Below are positions 1 through 10,171 of a stretch of DNA of 52,068 nucleotides, in pieces. The DNA is taken from assembly GCA_016195825.1 (NCBI GenBank), contig JACPYV010000048.1:1-52068 (forward strand), in the 5' to 3' direction. The position numbers were made by a program, and so were the translations under genes. The stretch comes from Burkholderiales bacterium. Its GTDB lineage: Bacteria; Pseudomonadota; Gammaproteobacteria; Burkholderiales; Burkholderiaceae_C. Position 1 is the first letter of the stretch, and each line of letters begins with the position of its first letter. Below the pieces are notes generated by a model. The model saw only the letters and a list, made by a program, of their open reading frames with translations. It did no database searches and was not told the origin of the DNA.

Positions 1-311
1 CCCATACCGGCGGTGATGAACAGCATATTGGCGCCGGCGATGGATTCGCGGATTCGCGCTTCGGCTTCCTCGGCCGCAGCTTTGCCCATTTCGGGTTTGG
101 CGCCGGCGCCGAGACCGGAGGTGCCGAGTTGCAGCAATTGATCCGCCTTGGAGCGGTTCAGCGCCTGCGCGTCGGTATTGGCGCAGATGAATTCCACGCC
201 TTGAACGCCCTGGGCGATCATGTGGTCCACGGCGTTGCCGCCGCCACCACCGACCCCGATCACCTTGATTTGGGTGCCTTGGTCAAACTCTTCGATCATC
301 TCGATGGGCAT
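1..311 (-). CDS. ftsZ: Cell division protein FtsZ, N-terminal part (cut by window edge)
   Basis: FtsZ is the tubulin-like GTPase that forms the cytoplasmic Z ring. Only about the first 103 codons are inside the window. The visible N-terminus has the family nucleotide-binding loop ([14 protein letters not shown]) and the conserved CANTDAQAL and [11 protein letters not shown] segments, followed by a helix ending ITAGMG. The start (ATG at 311-309) sits 6 nt downstream of a near-perfect AGGAGG ribosome site at 318-323, stronger than at most other genes of the cluster, as expected for an abundant protein. An 82-nt gap separates it from ftsA, the longest spacer at this end of the cluster, so an extra ftsZ promoter there is possible, but I see no convincing -35/-10 pair. 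Confidence 0.97.
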   Translation of the reverse strand, partial: MPIEMIEEFDQGTQIKVIGVGGGGGNAVDHMIAQGVQGVEFICANTDAQALNRSKADQLLQLGTSGLGAGAKPEMGKAAAEEAEARIRESIAGANMLFITAGM

Positions 312-393
312 ATCAAACCTCCTACTGCAATTGTGCCTTGAGCACACTGAAAATGACTAGTTGCTGAAACAAATTTTTGATGATTCGTGGGGG

Positions 394-1623
394 TCAAAAA
401 TTCCCCATGAACCAGTCTTTGACGCGGCCGAGCAGGGTTTGCACCGAGCCGGCCTGCTGTGCGGCCTTGAAACCCCGACTGCGCGACAACCGGGCTTCTT
501 CGAGCAAGCCCATCACGGTAGCCGAACGGGGGTTGGCCACCATGTCGTAAAGGGCTCCTGAATAGGTGGGAAGACCGCGGCGCACGGGTTTCAGGAAAAT
601 GTCCTCGGCGAGTTCCACCATGCCCGGCATGACGGCCGAGCCGCCGGTCAACACGATGCCGGAGGACAACAATTCCTCATACCCGCTCTCGCGAATGACC
701 TGATGCACCAGGGAAAAGATTTCCTCGACGCGTGGTTCGATGACACCGGCCAGCGCCTGCTTGGACAGCATGCGGGGGCTGCGGTCGCCCAGGCCGGGCA
801 CTTCCACCTGATCGGACGGGTCGGCCAGCAGTTGCTTGGCGACGCCGTGCTCGACCTTGATTTCCTCGGCATCCTTGGTCGGCGTGCGCAGCGCCATGGC
901 GATATCGCTGGTGATCAGGTCGCCAGCAATGGGTATGACGGCGGTATGGCGGATGGAGCCGCCGGTGAATATCGCGACATCTGTCGTGCCGGCACCGATA
1001 TCCACCAGCGCCACCCCCAGGTCACGCTCGTCGGCGGTCAGAGCGGCGTGGCTGGACGCGCTGGGGTTCAAAACCAGCTGGTCGACCTCCAGACCACAGC
1101 GGCGCACGCATTTGACGATGTTTTCGGCAGCACTTTGCGCGCCGGTCACGATATGGACCTTGACCTCGAGCCGGCCGCCGCTCATGCCGATGGGCTCTTT
1201 CACCTCGTGGCCGTCGATGACGAATTCCTGCGGCTCGACCAGCAAAAGGCGCTGGTCGTTGGGGATATTGATGGCCTTGGCGGTTTCGACGACGCGGGTG
1301 ACATCGACCGGCGTGACCTCCTTGTCACGCACGATGACCATGCCGGTGGAGTTCTGGCCGCGGATATGGCTGCCGGTGATCCCCGTGTAAACCCGCGATA
1401 TTTTGCAGTCGGCCATCATTTCGGCCTCTTTCAAGGCCTGCTGGATGGACTGCACGGTGGCGTCGATATTCACGACGACACCGCGCTTCAAGCCATGCGA
1501 TGGCGCGACACCCAGGCCGGCAATGCGCAAATCCCCCCCCGGCAAAACCTCGGCCACCACGGCCATGATCTTGGCGGTTCCGATATCCAGCCCGACGACC
1601 AAATCCTTGTATTCCTTGGCCAT
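394..1623 (-). CDS. ftsA: Cell division protein FtsA
   Basis: FtsA is the actin-like ATPase that tethers FtsZ filaments to the inner membrane and recruits later divisome proteins. The 409-residue protein has the actin-fold phosphate 1 loop near the start (VVGLDIGTAKI), the SHI-containing 1C domain region, a phosphate 2 motif (LVDIGAGTTDVAIF) and the adenosine motif (IVLTGGSAVMPG). The C-terminus ends in an amphipathic membrane-targeting helix (LLGRVKDWFMGNF), as expected. Length is normal for the family. It lies 8 nt downstream of ftsQ and upstream of ftsZ, the canonical order. No lesion is seen. Confidence 0.98.
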   Translation of the reverse strand: MAKEYKDLVVGLDIGTAKIMAVVAEVLPGGDLRIAGLGVAPSHGLKRGVVVNIDATVQSIQQALKEAEMMADCKISRVYTGITGSHIRGQNSTGMVIVRDKEVTPVDVTRVVETAKAINIPNDQRLLLVEPQEFVIDGHEVKEPIGMSGGRLEVKVHIVTGAQSAAENIVKCVRRCGLEVDQLVLNPSASSHAALTADERDLGVALVDIGAGTTDVAIFTGGSIRHTAVIPIAGDLITSDIAMALRTPTKDAEEIKVEHGVAKQLLADPSDQVEVPGLGDRSPRMLSKQALAGVIEPRVEEIFSLVHQVIRESGYEELLSSGIVLTGGSAVMPGMVELAEDIFLKPVRRGLPTYSGALYDMVANPRSATVMGLLEEARLSRSRGFKAAQQAGSVQTLLGRVKDWFMGNF

Positions 1624-1631
1624 GTCCGTCC

Positions 1632-2459
1632 TCAGCGTTTTCTATTTACGGGTTTCCCCGGAGTTTGTGTCGTCACGCCGCGCAGCCTGACCGCGTAGCC
1701 GTCGGCATGGCGCAGGTCGGCGGACAGCAGCGGGCTGCGGTAGGTCGCCGTGACCTGCGTGATGGATTGGGTGAACCGGCCGAAGCGCCCGACGATCTCC
1801 GCCTCGCTGCCGCGGCCCAGCTCGATGGCGGCGCCGCTGCCCAGGGTGGCACGCCAGGAGCCGCGACCGGACAGGTCCAGGCGCTCGATGCTCTCGCCCA
1901 GTTTCTCGGCGGCCGGCGTCAGGGCGCGCCACATCTGCAACATCGTGCCGGCGGCGTTGGCCGGACCGGCCAGCACGGGCAAGTCTTCATCCTCGACGTC
2001 GCCCAAGTTGGCCTGGAAGACCTCGCCGAAGCTGTTGACCAGCGCGCGCTCGGCGCTGGCCTCGGTGGCGGAGTCAGCGCCGTCGGTGCGCGCTTCCCAG
2101 TAGGCGGCGGCGCGGTGCTCCTCCAGGCTGACCTTGAGCCGCATTGGCCAGACGCGATGCAGTTGTGCATGACGCACCCAGGGCACGGCCTCGAAGGCAG
2201 CCCGGCCGTCCTTCAGGTTCATGCTGAGGAAGGAGCCGCTCAACCGCGGTAGCGCGTTGGCGCGCAACGATGCGACGCTGTTGCGGCTCACGTCGCCCTC
2301 CACCTGGATGGCGCGGAAGTTGAACGACGGCAGCCGCACCACCCAGCGCACCGCCGCCCACGCGGCCGTCACCACCATCGCGGCCACGAGCAGCGCCGAC
2401 ACCGCATTCATCAGGCGGACGTCGGGCGGGAGCGCGGCGGTGGCAACGGCGGAGTTCAT
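1632..2459 (-). CDS. ftsQ: Cell division protein FtsQ
   Basis: FtsQ is the bitopic scaffold that links early and late divisome proteins and binds FtsB/FtsL in the periplasm. The 275-residue product has a short cytoplasmic tail, one membrane segment at about residues 17-37, then a POTRA domain beginning [14 protein letters not shown] and a C-terminal beta domain with the typical LPVLAGP segment. I chose the ATG at 2459-2457 because it overlaps the ddl stop (ATGA), the coupling seen through this cluster. The same frame is open further upstream, but that part reads antisense-like composition inside ddl and is not FtsQ. Confidence 0.95.
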   Translation of the reverse strand: MNSAVATAALPPDVRLMNAVSALLVAAMVVTAAWAAVRWVVRLPSFNFRAIQVEGDVSRNSVASLRANALPRLSGSFLSMNLKDGRAAFEAVPWVRHAQLHRVWPMRLKVSLEEHRAAAYWEARTDGADSATEASAERALVNSFGEVFQANLGDVEDEDLPVLAGPANAAGTMLQMWRALTPAAEKLGESIERLDLSGRGSWRATLGSGAAIELGRGSEAEIVGRFGRFTQSITQVTATYRSPLLSADLRHADGYAVRLRGVTTQTPGKPVNRKR

Positions 2460-3427
2460 GTCCTGTCGAGTCGAGCCTGTGACAGCAGCCAAAGACACAG
2501 CTGCGGGTAGGCGATGCCCACGGCCTGTGCGGCCTTGGGCACCAGCGAGTGCGAGGTCATGCCAGGGCTGGTGTTCATCTCCAGCAGGAAGGGCTTCATG
2601 TCGCTCTTCCTCAGCATCAGGTCGGCGCGACCCCAGCCGCGACAGCCCAGCAGGCGGTAGGCGTGCAACACCAGTTGCCGGATCTCGGCTTCCAGTGCCG
2701 CGGGCAGCGAGCCGAACAGGTATTGCGTCGTGTCGGTCTCGTACTTGTTCGCGAAGTCGTAGTTGCCGGCCTCGGCGCGGATCTCGATGACCGGCAGCGC
2801 GACGGCGCCCTCGCCTTCCCCCAGCACGGCGCAGGTCAGCTCGGGACCTTCGATGCACTGCTCGAACAGCAGCTCGTCGTCGAAGCCCAGCGCCAGCTCC
2901 ACAGCGCCCTGCATGTCGGAGTAGCCCGCGGCCTTGGTGATGCCGATGCTGCTGCCCTCGTGCGGCGGCTTGACGACGACGGGCAGGCCCAGCGTGTCGG
3001 GAATCTGGCGGATGCGCTCGCGTGTCAGCTCGGCGCGCGTGAGTGCCAGGTATTGCGGCGTCGGCAGCGCATCGACAGACCACAGCCGCTTGGTCATGGT
3101 CTTGTCCATCGCCACGCCGGATGCCGTCACGCCAGAGCCGGTGTAAGGGATGCCCAACCATTCGAGCGCACCCTGGATGGTGCCGTCCTCGCCACCGCGG
3201 CCGTGCAGCGCGATGAAGGCGCGCGCAAAACCTTCGTCCTTCAGCGCCTGCAGCGGCCGGTCGGCCGGGTCGAAGGCGTGGGCGTCGACGCCGATGGACT
3301 GCAGCGCGGCCAGGACACCCTGGCCGCTCATCAGCGACACCGGCCGCTCGGCACTGGTGCCGCCAAACAGCACGGCGACGCGACCGAGACTGCTGGCGTC
3401 GATGTTCAGGTCGATCGGCGAGTTCAT
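2456..3427 (-). CDS. ddlB: D-alanine--D-alanine ligase
   Basis: This ATP-grasp enzyme joins two D-alanines to make the dipeptide that MurF adds to the peptidoglycan precursor. The 323-residue protein has the N-terminal motif [19 protein letters not shown], the [12 protein letters not shown] segment, the ATP-grasp lysine region ([15 protein letters not shown]), and the C-terminal magnesium/ATP motif ([12 protein letters not shown]). It overlaps both murC (3424-3427) and ftsQ (2456-2459) by 4 nt. Its place between murC and ftsQ is that of ddlB in other Proteobacteria. No defect seen. Confidence 0.97.
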   Translation of the reverse strand: MNSPIDLNIDASSLGRVAVLFGGTSAERPVSLMSGQGVLAALQSIGVDAHAFDPADRPLQALKDEGFARAFIALHGRGGEDGTIQGALEWLGIPYTGSGVTASGVAMDKTMTKRLWSVDALPTPQYLALTRAELTRERIRQIPDTLGLPVVVKPPHEGSSIGITKAAGYSDMQGAVELALGFDDELLFEQCIEGPELTCAVLGEGEGAVALPVIEIRAEAGNYDFANKYETDTTQYLFGSLPAALEAEIRQLVLHAYRLLGCRGWGRADLMLRKSDMKPFLLEMNTSPGMTSHSLVPKAAQAVGIAYPQLCLWLLSQARLDRT

Positions 3428-4815
3428 GCCGAAGCTCCTTCCGAGAAGTGCGCCGCGACACGCCCAGGCAGGCTGCTCATCGAGCCTGCACCCATGCCGA
3501 TGACCACGTCACCGTCGCGGGTCAGCGCGGCCAGCGCAGCCGGCATGTCGGCCACGGTCGCAACGAAGTGGGGGGTGCCGACGGCCTGTGCCAGCGCAGT
3601 GCCGGTGGCGCCTTCGATGAGCGACTCGCCGGCCGAATAGACCTCGGTCAACAGCACCACGTCGGAGCCACCCATCACCCGCACGAAGTCGGCAAAGCAG
3701 TCCCGCGTGCGCGTGTAGCGGTGCGGCTGAAAGGCCAGCACCAGGCGCCGGCCCGGGTAGGCACCACGCGCGGCGGCGAGCACCGCGGCCATCTCGACCG
3801 GGTGGTGGCCGTAGTCGTCGATCAGCGTGAAGCGGCCGCCATCGGCCGCCGGCCATTCGCCGTGCTTCTCGAAGCGCCGGCCCACGCCGGAGAAGTTCGC
3901 CAGTGCCTTCAGGATGTCAGCGTCCGCGCAGTCCAGCTCGGTCGCGATCGCGATGGCCGCCAGTGCGTTGCGCACGTTGTGCTCGCCGGCGAGGTTGAGC
4001 AGCACGTCGAAGTCCGCCTGCCCTTCGCGCTGGCAGGTGAAGCGCATTTGCGCGCCGGCCAGCGCCTGCACGTTGACCGCGCGCACGCTGACGCCAGCGG
4101 ACAGGCCGTAGCTGACGACCGGCCGCTCGATGTGGCTCAGGATGGCCTGCACGCCGGTGTCGTCCGCGCAGACCACGGCCGCACCGTAGAACGGCATGCG
4201 ATGCAGAAACTCGATGAAGGCCGCGTGCAACCGTTCGACCGAGTGGCCGTAGGTGTCCATGTGGTCTTCGTCGATGTTGGTGACGACGGCCAACACGGGG
4301 CTGAGCTTCAGGAAGGACGCGTCGCTCTCGTCCGCCTCCACGACGATGAACTCGCCACGGCCCAGGCGCGAGTTCGCACCGGCCGCGTTGAGCTTACCGC
4401 CGATGACGAAGGTCGGGTCCAGCCCGGCCTCGACCAGGATGGCGGTGACGAGCGAGGTGGTCGTCGTCTTGCCATGCGTACCGGCGATGGCGATGCCGCG
4501 GCGCAGCCGCATCAGCTCCGCCAGCATGACGGCGCGTGGCACCACTGGCACCTGGCGGCCGCGCGCGGCCTGCACCTCGGGGTTGTCGGCGGCAACGGCC
4601 GTGCTGGTGACCAGGGCCTGGGCGTCACCGATGTTGGGCGCCGCGTGGCCGATCTCCACGCGCAGGCCCAGCGCGCGCAGCCGCTCGGTCGTCGCGCTCT
4701 CGACCGCGTCCGAGCCACTGACCGTGAAGCCCAGGTTGTGCAGGATCTCGGCGATGCCGCTCATGCCGGCGCCGCCGATACCCACGAAATGCAGTCGTTG
4801 AACCGCGTGCTTCAC
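3424..4815 (-). CDS. murC: UDP-N-acetylmuramate--L-alanine ligase MurC
   Basis: MurC adds L-alanine to UDP-MurNAc, the first amino-acid step of cytoplasmic peptidoglycan precursor synthesis. The 463-residue protein starts with the Rossmann motif [16 protein letters not shown], then carries the Mur ligase P-loop ([10 protein letters not shown]), the EADESDASF acidic motif, the [10 protein letters not shown] region and the DDYGHHP motif of the C-terminal domain. Length is typical. It overlaps murG by 4 nt upstream (4812-4815) and ddl by 4 nt downstream. All key family motifs are present. Confidence 0.98.
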   Translation of the reverse strand: MKHAVQRLHFVGIGGAGMSGIAEILHNLGFTVSGSDAVESATTERLRALGLRVEIGHAAPNIGDAQALVTSTAVAADNPEVQAARGRQVPVVPRAVMLAELMRLRRGIAIAGTHGKTTTTSLVTAILVEAGLDPTFVIGGKLNAAGANSRLGRGEFIVVEADESDASFLKLSPVLAVVTNIDEDHMDTYGHSVERLHAAFIEFLHRMPFYGAAVVCADDTGVQAILSHIERPVVSYGLSAGVSVRAVNVQALAGAQMRFTCQREGQADFDVLLNLAGEHNVRNALAAIAIATELDCADADILKALANFSGVGRRFEKHGEWPAADGGRFTLIDDYGHHPVEMAAVLAAARGAYPGRRLVLAFQPHRYTRTRDCFADFVRVMGGSDVVLLTEVYSAGESLIEGATGTALAQAVGTPHFVATVADMPAALAALTRDGDVVIGMGAGSMSSLPGRVAAHFSEGASA

Positions 4816-5888
4816 TTGACCATTCCTTCGATTTCGTCGGCCACGCGCGCAGCGGCACGCGGGCGGGCCAGCGCGCGGGCCTTGTCGCCCATGGACGTCA
4901 GCGCCGGTCGCTCAAGGCCGGCAATCAGCGCGTGCAGGCGCTGCGGCGTCAACTCGGCCTGAGGCAGGTGGATGGCCGCGCCGTGCTGGGCCATGAAGAC
5001 GGCGTTGTCGCGCTGGTGCGAGGTGGTGCTGACGACCAGCGGCACCAGGACGGCCGCGCTGCCGGCGGCACAGAGCTCGCTGACGGTGATGGCGCCGGCG
5101 CGGCAGATGACGACGTCGGCATCGGCCAGCGCCGCTGCCATGTCCTCGATGAACGGGGCGACATCGGCCGGCACGCCGGCGGCGATGTACGCCTGCTGCA
5201 CTTCGGCCAGATTGGCAGCCCCGGTCTGGTGGCGCACCGTGGGCCGCTCGGCCACGGGCCACAGCGCCAGCGCGGCGGGCACGGCTGCATTGATGGCGCG
5301 CGCACCCAGCGAGCCGCCGACCACCAGCAGCCGCAGCGGCCCCATGCGCGGCAGCAGCCGCTCAGCCGGCGCGGGCAGCGCCTCGATTTCGGCGCGCACC
5401 GCGTTGCCGGTGACGACGGCCTTGCGCGTGGACGCGGCGGCAGCGCCGTCGAAGCCAAAGGCGATGCGGCGCGCAAAAGGCTTGAGCGCGTTGTTGCTCA
5501 TCAGCATCGCGGCGTCGGCATTGATCAGCATCAGCGGCCGGCGGGTGAGGAAAGCCATCAGCCAGCCCGGCACGCAGACATAGCCGCCCATGCCCAGCAC
5601 GGCCGTTGCACCGCGCTGCGCGAACACGCGCCGGGCCTGGCCCATGGCCTTGAGGAAGCCGGTGATGCCGCGCAGCATGTGCCCGAGGCCCTTGCCCCGC
5701 AGGCCGGAGAACGCCAGCGCATCCAGCGCCAGCCCCTTGGCCGGCACGAGCTTGTGCTCCATGCCCGCCTCGGTGCCTATCCAGGACACGGTCCAGCCGC
5801 GGCGCTGCATTTCCTCAGCCACGGCCAGGCCCGGGATGATGTGGCCGCCGGTGCCGGCGGCCATGATGACCAGGTGATTGCCGCTCAC
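4812..5888 (-). CDS. murG: UDP-GlcNAc--lipid I N-acetylglucosaminyltransferase MurG
   Basis: MurG transfers GlcNAc onto lipid I to make lipid II at the inner face of the membrane. I place the start at the GTG 5888-5886: it gives a 358-residue protein beginning [16 protein letters not shown], puts the glycine-rich loop at the usual distance from the start, follows a GAGAGG ribosome site by 9 nt, and overlaps the stop of the 49-codon ORF (GTGA). An upstream in-frame start exists, but its extra residues are not MurG-like. Other motifs: [22 protein letters not shown] and the C-terminal [11 protein letters not shown]. Confidence 0.96.
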   Translation of the reverse strand: MSGNHLVIMAAGTGGHIIPGLAVAEEMQRRGWTVSWIGTEAGMEHKLVPAKGLALDALAFSGLRGKGLGHMLRGITGFLKAMGQARRVFAQRGATAVLGMGGYVCVPGWLMAFLTRRPLMLINADAAMLMSNNALKPFARRIAFGFDGAAAASTRKAVVTGNAVRAEIEALPAPAERLLPRMGPLRLLVVGGSLGARAINAAVPAALALWPVAERPTVRHQTGAANLAEVQQAYIAAGVPADVAPFIEDMAAALADADVVICRAGAITVSELCAAGSAAVLVPLVVSTTSHQRDNAVFMAQHGAAIHLPQAELTPQRLHALIAGLERPALTSMGDKARALARPRAAARVADEIEGMVK

Positions 5889-6034
5889 GAGCGCCCACCT
5901 CTCATCATTTGCCGGTGCTGATGTCGGCCCGCGCGCTTCGCTTGCTTCACGTCGTTTTGCGACATGAACCCGCTCCAAATAAGCAAGCCTCCCGCTGCGC
6001 GGGCGGCGGCCATCACCACGCCGATGGCCTTCAT
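5885..6034 (-). CDS. Small ORF (49 codons) between ftsW and murG, possible membrane microprotein
   Basis: Not recognised. The ATG (6034-6032) overlaps the ftsW stop as ATGA, and the stop (5887-5885) overlaps the murG start as GTGA, so the ORF exactly bridges the two genes in the same coupled style as its neighbours. The product has a hydrophobic stretch at about residues 4-24 (containing [18 protein letters not shown]), then a basic tail. Its last residues (RQMMRGGRS) resemble the FtsW C-terminus (RQLMRGGRA), and the DNA behind both is also similar, each copy carrying a ribosome site and ending in a coupled start. It may be a real microprotein, or only an inserted translational bridge. ftsW and murG usually abut directly in related cell wall clusters. 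Confidence 0.55.
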   Translation of the reverse strand: MKAIGVVMAAARAAGGLLIWSGFMSQNDVKQAKRAGRHQHRQMMRGGRS

Positions 6035-7278
6035 GCGCGGCCTCCGCGCATGAGTTGCCTGTTTTCCAGATCGATCCGCAGGACCACGGCCAGCGCCACG
6101 CAGTTCATCAGGATGGCCGAGCCACCAAAGCTCATCAGCGGCAGCGTCAGCCCCTTGGTGGGCAGCGCGCCCAGGTTCACGCCCATGTTGATGAAGGCCT
6201 GGCCACCCATCCAGATGCCGATGCCCTGCGCGTACAGGCCCGCGAACACGCGGTCCAGCGCGATGGCCTGGCGGCCGATCAGGAAGCAGCGGCGGGTCAG
6301 CCAGAAGAAGGCCAGGATCACCACGGCCACGCCGGCAAAGCCCAGCTCCTCGCCGATGACGGCGAGCAGGAAGTCGGTATGCGCTTCTGGCAGGTAGTGC
6401 AGCTTCTCCAGGCTGCTGCCCAGGCCCTGGCCAAACCACTCACCACGGCCGAAGGCGATAAGGCTGTGAGTGAGCTGGTATGCCTTGCCCTGGGCGTACT
6501 TCTCGTCCCACGGGTTGAGGTAGGCAAAGATGCGCTCGCGGCGGAACTCGCTGAAAGTGATCATCAGCGTGAACGCGCCCACCAGCACCAGCGTGATCAG
6601 CAGGAACATGCGGCCGTTGACGCCGCCCAGGAACAGGATACCCATCGCAATCGCAGCGATGACCATGAAGGCGCCCATGTCCGGCTCGGCCAGCAGCAGC
6701 AGACCGATGAAGGCCAGCGAGATCGCCATCGGCGTGACGGCCTGGAAGAAGTTCTCCCGAGCGTCCATCTTGCGCATCATGTAGTTGGCCGCGTACAGCG
6801 CGATGCCGAACTTGGCCAACTCCGACGGCTGGAAGTTCATGACGCCCAGCGGGATCCAGCGCCGCGCGCCGTAGACCACCTTGCCGATGCCCGGAACCAG
6901 CACGCCCACCAGCAGCACCAGCGCGGCGACGAACACCCACGGCGCCCAACGCTCCCAGATCGCGACGGGGATCTGCACGGTGACCAGGCCCGCGACCAGC
7001 GCGAAGCCGATGGCTACCATGTGGCGCGTCAGGAAATGCGTGGGCAGGTACTTGGCGAAGCGCGGGTTGTCCGGCATCGCGATGGACGCCGAATAGACCA
7101 TCAGCAGGCCGAAGGCCATCAGCGACAGCACGACCCACACGAGCGTGATGTCGAAGCCCTGCAGCTGCGTCGGCCGGCCGGCCGAGGTGGACACCCAGTC
7201 GCGCACGGGCACGGCGGGCGCCGACTCCTCGCCGCCGCGTTTCCACAGGCCTTGCAGACGCGCCGCAAATGCATTCAC
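6031..7278 (-). CDS. ftsW: Peptidoglycan polymerase / lipid II-handling protein FtsW
   Basis: FtsW is the SEDS-family glycosyltransferase that works with FtsI to build septal peptidoglycan. The 415-residue product has about ten membrane segments and the family signatures: an SxxxVYS-type motif near the first helix (LLMVYSAS), the RRW region ([10 protein letters not shown]), the FQPSELAKF motif, the [23 protein letters not shown] loop, and the C-terminal [13 protein letters not shown]. The start is the GTG 7278-7276, which overlaps the murD stop (GTGA). The longer frame upstream lies inside murD and is not FtsW-like. Confidence 0.97.
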   Translation of the reverse strand: MNAFAARLQGLWKRGGEESAPAVPVRDWVSTSAGRPTQLQGFDITLVWVVLSLMAFGLLMVYSASIAMPDNPRFAKYLPTHFLTRHMVAIGFALVAGLVTVQIPVAIWERWAPWVFVAALVLLVGVLVPGIGKVVYGARRWIPLGVMNFQPSELAKFGIALYAANYMMRKMDARENFFQAVTPMAISLAFIGLLLLAEPDMGAFMVIAAIAMGILFLGGVNGRMFLLITLVLVGAFTLMITFSEFRRERIFAYLNPWDEKYAQGKAYQLTHSLIAFGRGEWFGQGLGSSLEKLHYLPEAHTDFLLAVIGEELGFAGVAVVILAFFWLTRRCFLIGRQAIALDRVFAGLYAQGIGIWMGGQAFINMGVNLGALPTKGLTLPLMSFGGSAILMNCVALAVVLRIDLENRQLMRGGRA

Positions 7279-8987
7279 AGCGTCACCCCGCGCTCGTCGG
7301 CCAGCTGCTGCACCGCCGCGACGAAGACCTCGGCGCGGTGGGCGTAGTTGCGGAACATGTCCAGGCTGGCACAGGCGGGCGACAGCAGCACGCTGTCGCC
7401 GCTTTGTGCCTGGCTCAAACACCAGGCGGTGGCGGCTTCCAGCGTCGCGTGGTGCTGCAGCGGCACGCCGCTGTGGACGAGCGCGGCTTCGATCTGCGGC
7501 GCGTCACGACCGATCAACGCGACGGCGCGGGCGTGCCGAGCAACGCCCTCGGCCAGCGGCGCGAAGTCCTGACCCTTGCCATCGCCTCCGAGGATCAGCA
7601 CCAGCCTGGCCGGCGCGCGGTCGGCACCCAGGCCGGAGATCGCAGCGACGGTGGCACCGACGTTGGTGCCCTTGGAGTCGTCATAGAACTCGACGCCGTC
7701 GATGCTGCCGATGGGCTCGACGCGGTGCGGCTCGCCGCGGTACTCGCGCAGACCGTGCAGCATGGGCGCCAGCTCGCAGCCGGCAGCCGTCGCCAGCGCC
7801 AGGGCTGCCAGCGCATTGGCCGCGTTGTGGCGGCCGCGCACGCGCAGCGCATCGGCGGGCATCAGGCGCTGGATGAGGAGCGGCTCTTCCTCGTCGCCCT
7901 TCTTGCGCTTGATCGTCGGGTCCAGTTCGCGGGCGCGCACCAGCCAGGTCAGGCCGCCCTCTTCAACCAGGCCGAAGTCGCCCGGCGCCTTCGGGACGTT
8001 CAGGCCGAAGCGCACGACATGGCGCGACACCGTGCGGCCCGGCTTGCCGCGGCTGCCCTTGACGAACACCGATGCGGGGACCAGCCCCTCGACCGCCACG
8101 TCGTCGCGGTTGACGACGATGACGGACTGGCGGCCGAAGATGCGCGCCTTCGCCTGGCCGTAGGCGGCCATGTCGCCGTGCCAGTCCAGGTGGTCCTGCG
8201 TCAAGTTCAGAACGGCACCGGCGGTGGGCTCGAAGCTGGCCACGCCATCCAGCTGGAAGCTGGACAACTCCAGCACCCAGACCTCGGGCAGCGTCTCGAA
8301 CACCGGGCCACGTGGCGGCGGGGGATCGATGGGCAGGGGCGCATCCTCTTGCGGCGGCGCCACCGGCTCTTCGGGGGGCATTTCAGCGGACACCTCGGCC
8401 GCCTCTTCGCCGGTGTCGGCGTCGACGGGCTCGACGGACTGCGCGACGACCTCGGGCGGCACCTCAATCGGCACCGGATCGGGCTCCCTGGCCAGCGCCT
8501 CGGTCAACGTGTCCAGCAGCGTGGGGCCGATGTTTCCGGCGATCGCCACGCGCTTGCCGGAGCGCTCGGCGAGCAGGCCGGTCATGCAGGTGGTGGTGGT
8601 CTTGCCGTTGGTGCCGGTGATGGCCAGCACCGCGGGGGCGTAGCCATGTTGGGCCTTCAACGCGGCCAGCGCGTCGGCAAACAAGTCCAGCTCGCCGCGC
8701 ACGGCCGGGCCGTGTTGGTAGACGGCAGCCAGGCGCGCGTCCAGTGGCGACAGACCAGGGCTTTTCAGCACCGCGTTGAAGCTGCCCGTCACCTCTGCCG
8801 TCAACTCGCCCGTGATGAAGGCTGCCGTGTTACCCAAGGCGCCCAGCTGCGGCGGCTGCGCGCGTGAATCCCACACCGTGACCCGCGCGCCGAACCGCGC
8901 GCACCAGCGGGCCATCGCGAGACCTGAGTCCCCGAGGCCCAGCACGAGCACGCGCTGTTCGTTGAGTTGCGGCAGGTCCAGCTTCAT
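7275..8987 (-). CDS. murD: UDP-N-acetylmuramoylalanine--D-glutamate ligase MurD, with an acidic proline-rich insert
   Basis: MurD adds D-glutamate to UDP-MurNAc-L-Ala. The start at 8987 ([20 protein letters not shown]) puts the Rossmann motif at the normal position. P-loop [11 protein letters not shown] is at about residues 125-135, followed by [17 protein letters not shown], the [11 protein letters not shown] motif and the C-terminal DDSKGTN. At 570 residues it is roughly 100 longer than the usual 440-470. Most of the excess is a low-complexity Pro/Glu insert at about residues 168-232, between GNIG and the LELSSFQL strand, where E. coli MurD has only a short loop. The frame stays open and the motifs around it are intact, so it is probably functional. 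Confidence 0.96.
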   Translation of the reverse strand: MKLDLPQLNEQRVLVLGLGDSGLAMARWCARFGARVTVWDSRAQPPQLGALGNTAAFITGELTAEVTGSFNAVLKSPGLSPLDARLAAVYQHGPAVRGELDLFADALAALKAQHGYAPAVLAITGTNGKTTTTCMTGLLAERSGKRVAIAGNIGPTLLDTLTEALAREPDPVPIEVPPEVVAQSVEPVDADTGEEAAEVSAEMPPEEPVAPPQEDAPLPIDPPPPRGPVFETLPEVWVLELSSFQLDGVASFEPTAGAVLNLTQDHLDWHGDMAAYGQAKARIFGRQSVIVVNRDDVAVEGLVPASVFVKGSRGKPGRTVSRHVVRFGLNVPKAPGDFGLVEEGGLTWLVRARELDPTIKRKKGDEEEPLLIQRLMPADALRVRGRHNAANALAALALATAAGCELAPMLHGLREYRGEPHRVEPIGSIDGVEFYDDSKGTNVGATVAAISGLGADRAPARLVLILGGDGKGQDFAPLAEGVARHARAVALIGRDAPQIEAALVHSGVPLQHHATLEAATAWCLSQAQSGDSVLLSPACASLDMFRNYAHRAEVFVAAVQQLADERGVTL

Positions 8988-8992
8988 GTGGG

Positions 8993-10171
8993 CTACCGGA
9001 GCTTCAAGCTGGCCAGGCCGATGAGGCACAGCAGCATGGTGATGATCCAGAAGCGGATGACGACCTGCGTCTCGTTCCAGCCGCTCTTCTCGAAGTGATG
9101 GTGCAGCGGTGCCATCTTGAAGATGCGCCGGCCTTCGCCGAAACGCTTCTTCGTGAACTTGAACCAGCTGACCTGCAGCATCACCGACAGCACTTCGGCC
9201 ACGAAGATGCCGCCCATGATGCCCAGCACGATTTCCTGGCGCGTGATGACGGCCAGCGTGCCCAGGCCACCGCCCAGCGACAGCGCGCCCACGTCACCCA
9301 TGAAAACCTGCGCCGGGTGGGCGTTGAACCACAGGAAGGCCAGGCCCGCGCCGGCCATGGCGGCGCAGAAGATCAGCAGCTCGCCGGCCCCGGGGATGTA
9401 GGGCAGCAGCAGGTATTTGGAGAACACCGACGAGCCGGTCAGGTAGGCGAACAGGCCTAGCGCCGAGCCCACCAGCACGACGGGCATGATGGCCAGGCCG
9501 TCCAGGCCGTCGGTGAAGTTGACCGCGTTGCTGGTGCCGACGATGACGAAGTAGGCCAGCGCCACGAAGCCCCAGACGCCCAGCGGCATGCTGACCGTCT
9601 TGAAGAACGGGATCAGCAGGTCGGCCTTGGGCGGCAGCTCGGTCGAGAAGCCGCTGGACACCCAGCGGAAGAACAGCTGCACGACGCCGAGGAACGAGGT
9701 TTCCGACACGCTGAATGCCAGGTACAGCGCCGCGAACAGCCCGATCAGCGACTGCCAGAGGAACTTCTCGCGGCTGCGCATGCCTTCCGGGTTCTTGTCG
9801 ACGACCTTGCGCCAGTCGTCCACCCAGCCGATGGCGCCGAAGCCCATGGTCACGATCATGACCACCCAGACGAAGCGGTTGCTCCAGTCGAACCACAGCA
9901 GCGTGGACACACCGATGCCGATGAGGATGAGCACGCCGCCCATCGTGGGGGTGCCGCTCTTGGCCAGGTGCTGCTGCACGCCATAGGCACGGATAGGCTG
10001 GCCGATCTTCATGGCCGTGAGGCTGCGGATGACCCAGGGCCCGAAGGCCAGGCCGATCAGCAGCGCCGTCATCGCGGCCATCACCGCGCGGAAGGTGATG
10101 TACTGGAATATGCGAAGAAAGCCCAGGTCGGGGTAGAGGCCCTGCAGCCACTGGGCGAGGCTAAGCAGCAT
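8993..10171 (-). CDS. mraY: Phospho-N-acetylmuramoyl-pentapeptide-transferase MraY
   Basis: MraY transfers phospho-MurNAc-pentapeptide to undecaprenyl phosphate, making lipid I in the membrane. The 392-residue polytopic protein has family signatures in order: KSGTPTMGG, the GWVDDWRKV aspartate motif, [13 protein letters not shown], and [17 protein letters not shown] with the HHHFE motif near the C-terminus ([12 protein letters not shown]). The start at 10171 overlaps the murF stop by 11 nt. The stop lies 5 nt before murD. No anomaly. Confidence 0.98.
   Translation of the reverse strand: MLLSLAQWLQGLYPDLGFLRIFQYITFRAVMAAMTALLIGLAFGPWVIRSLTAMKIGQPIRAYGVQQHLAKSGTPTMGGVLILIGIGVSTLLWFDWSNRFVWVVMIVTMGFGAIGWVDDWRKVVDKNPEGMRSREKFLWQSLIGLFAALYLAFSVSETSFLGVVQLFFRWVSSGFSTELPPKADLLIPFFKTVSMPLGVWGFVALAYFVIVGTSNAVNFTDGLDGLAIMPVVLVGSALGLFAYLTGSSVFSKYLLLPYIPGAGELLIFCAAMAGAGLAFLWFNAHPAQVFMGDVGALSLGGGLGTLAVITRQEIVLGIMGGIFVAEVLSVMLQVSWFKFTKKRFGEGRRIFKMAPLHHHFEKSGWNETQVVIRFWIITMLLCLIGLASLKLR

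Noticed and set aside
703..1698. Long plus-strand open frame opposite ftsA
   Set aside because: Antisense shadow of a GC-rich gene: His/Gln/Asp/Gly-rich composition, no domain, no ribosome site.
3448..4962. 504-codon plus-strand frame opposite murC
   Set aside because: Runs across the murC/murG border with the composition typical of reverse-strand frames in GC-rich DNA; murC is unmistakable.
7269..8867. 532-codon plus-strand frame opposite murD
   Set aside because: Same reason; no recognisable motif, and it contains the mirror of the murD insert.
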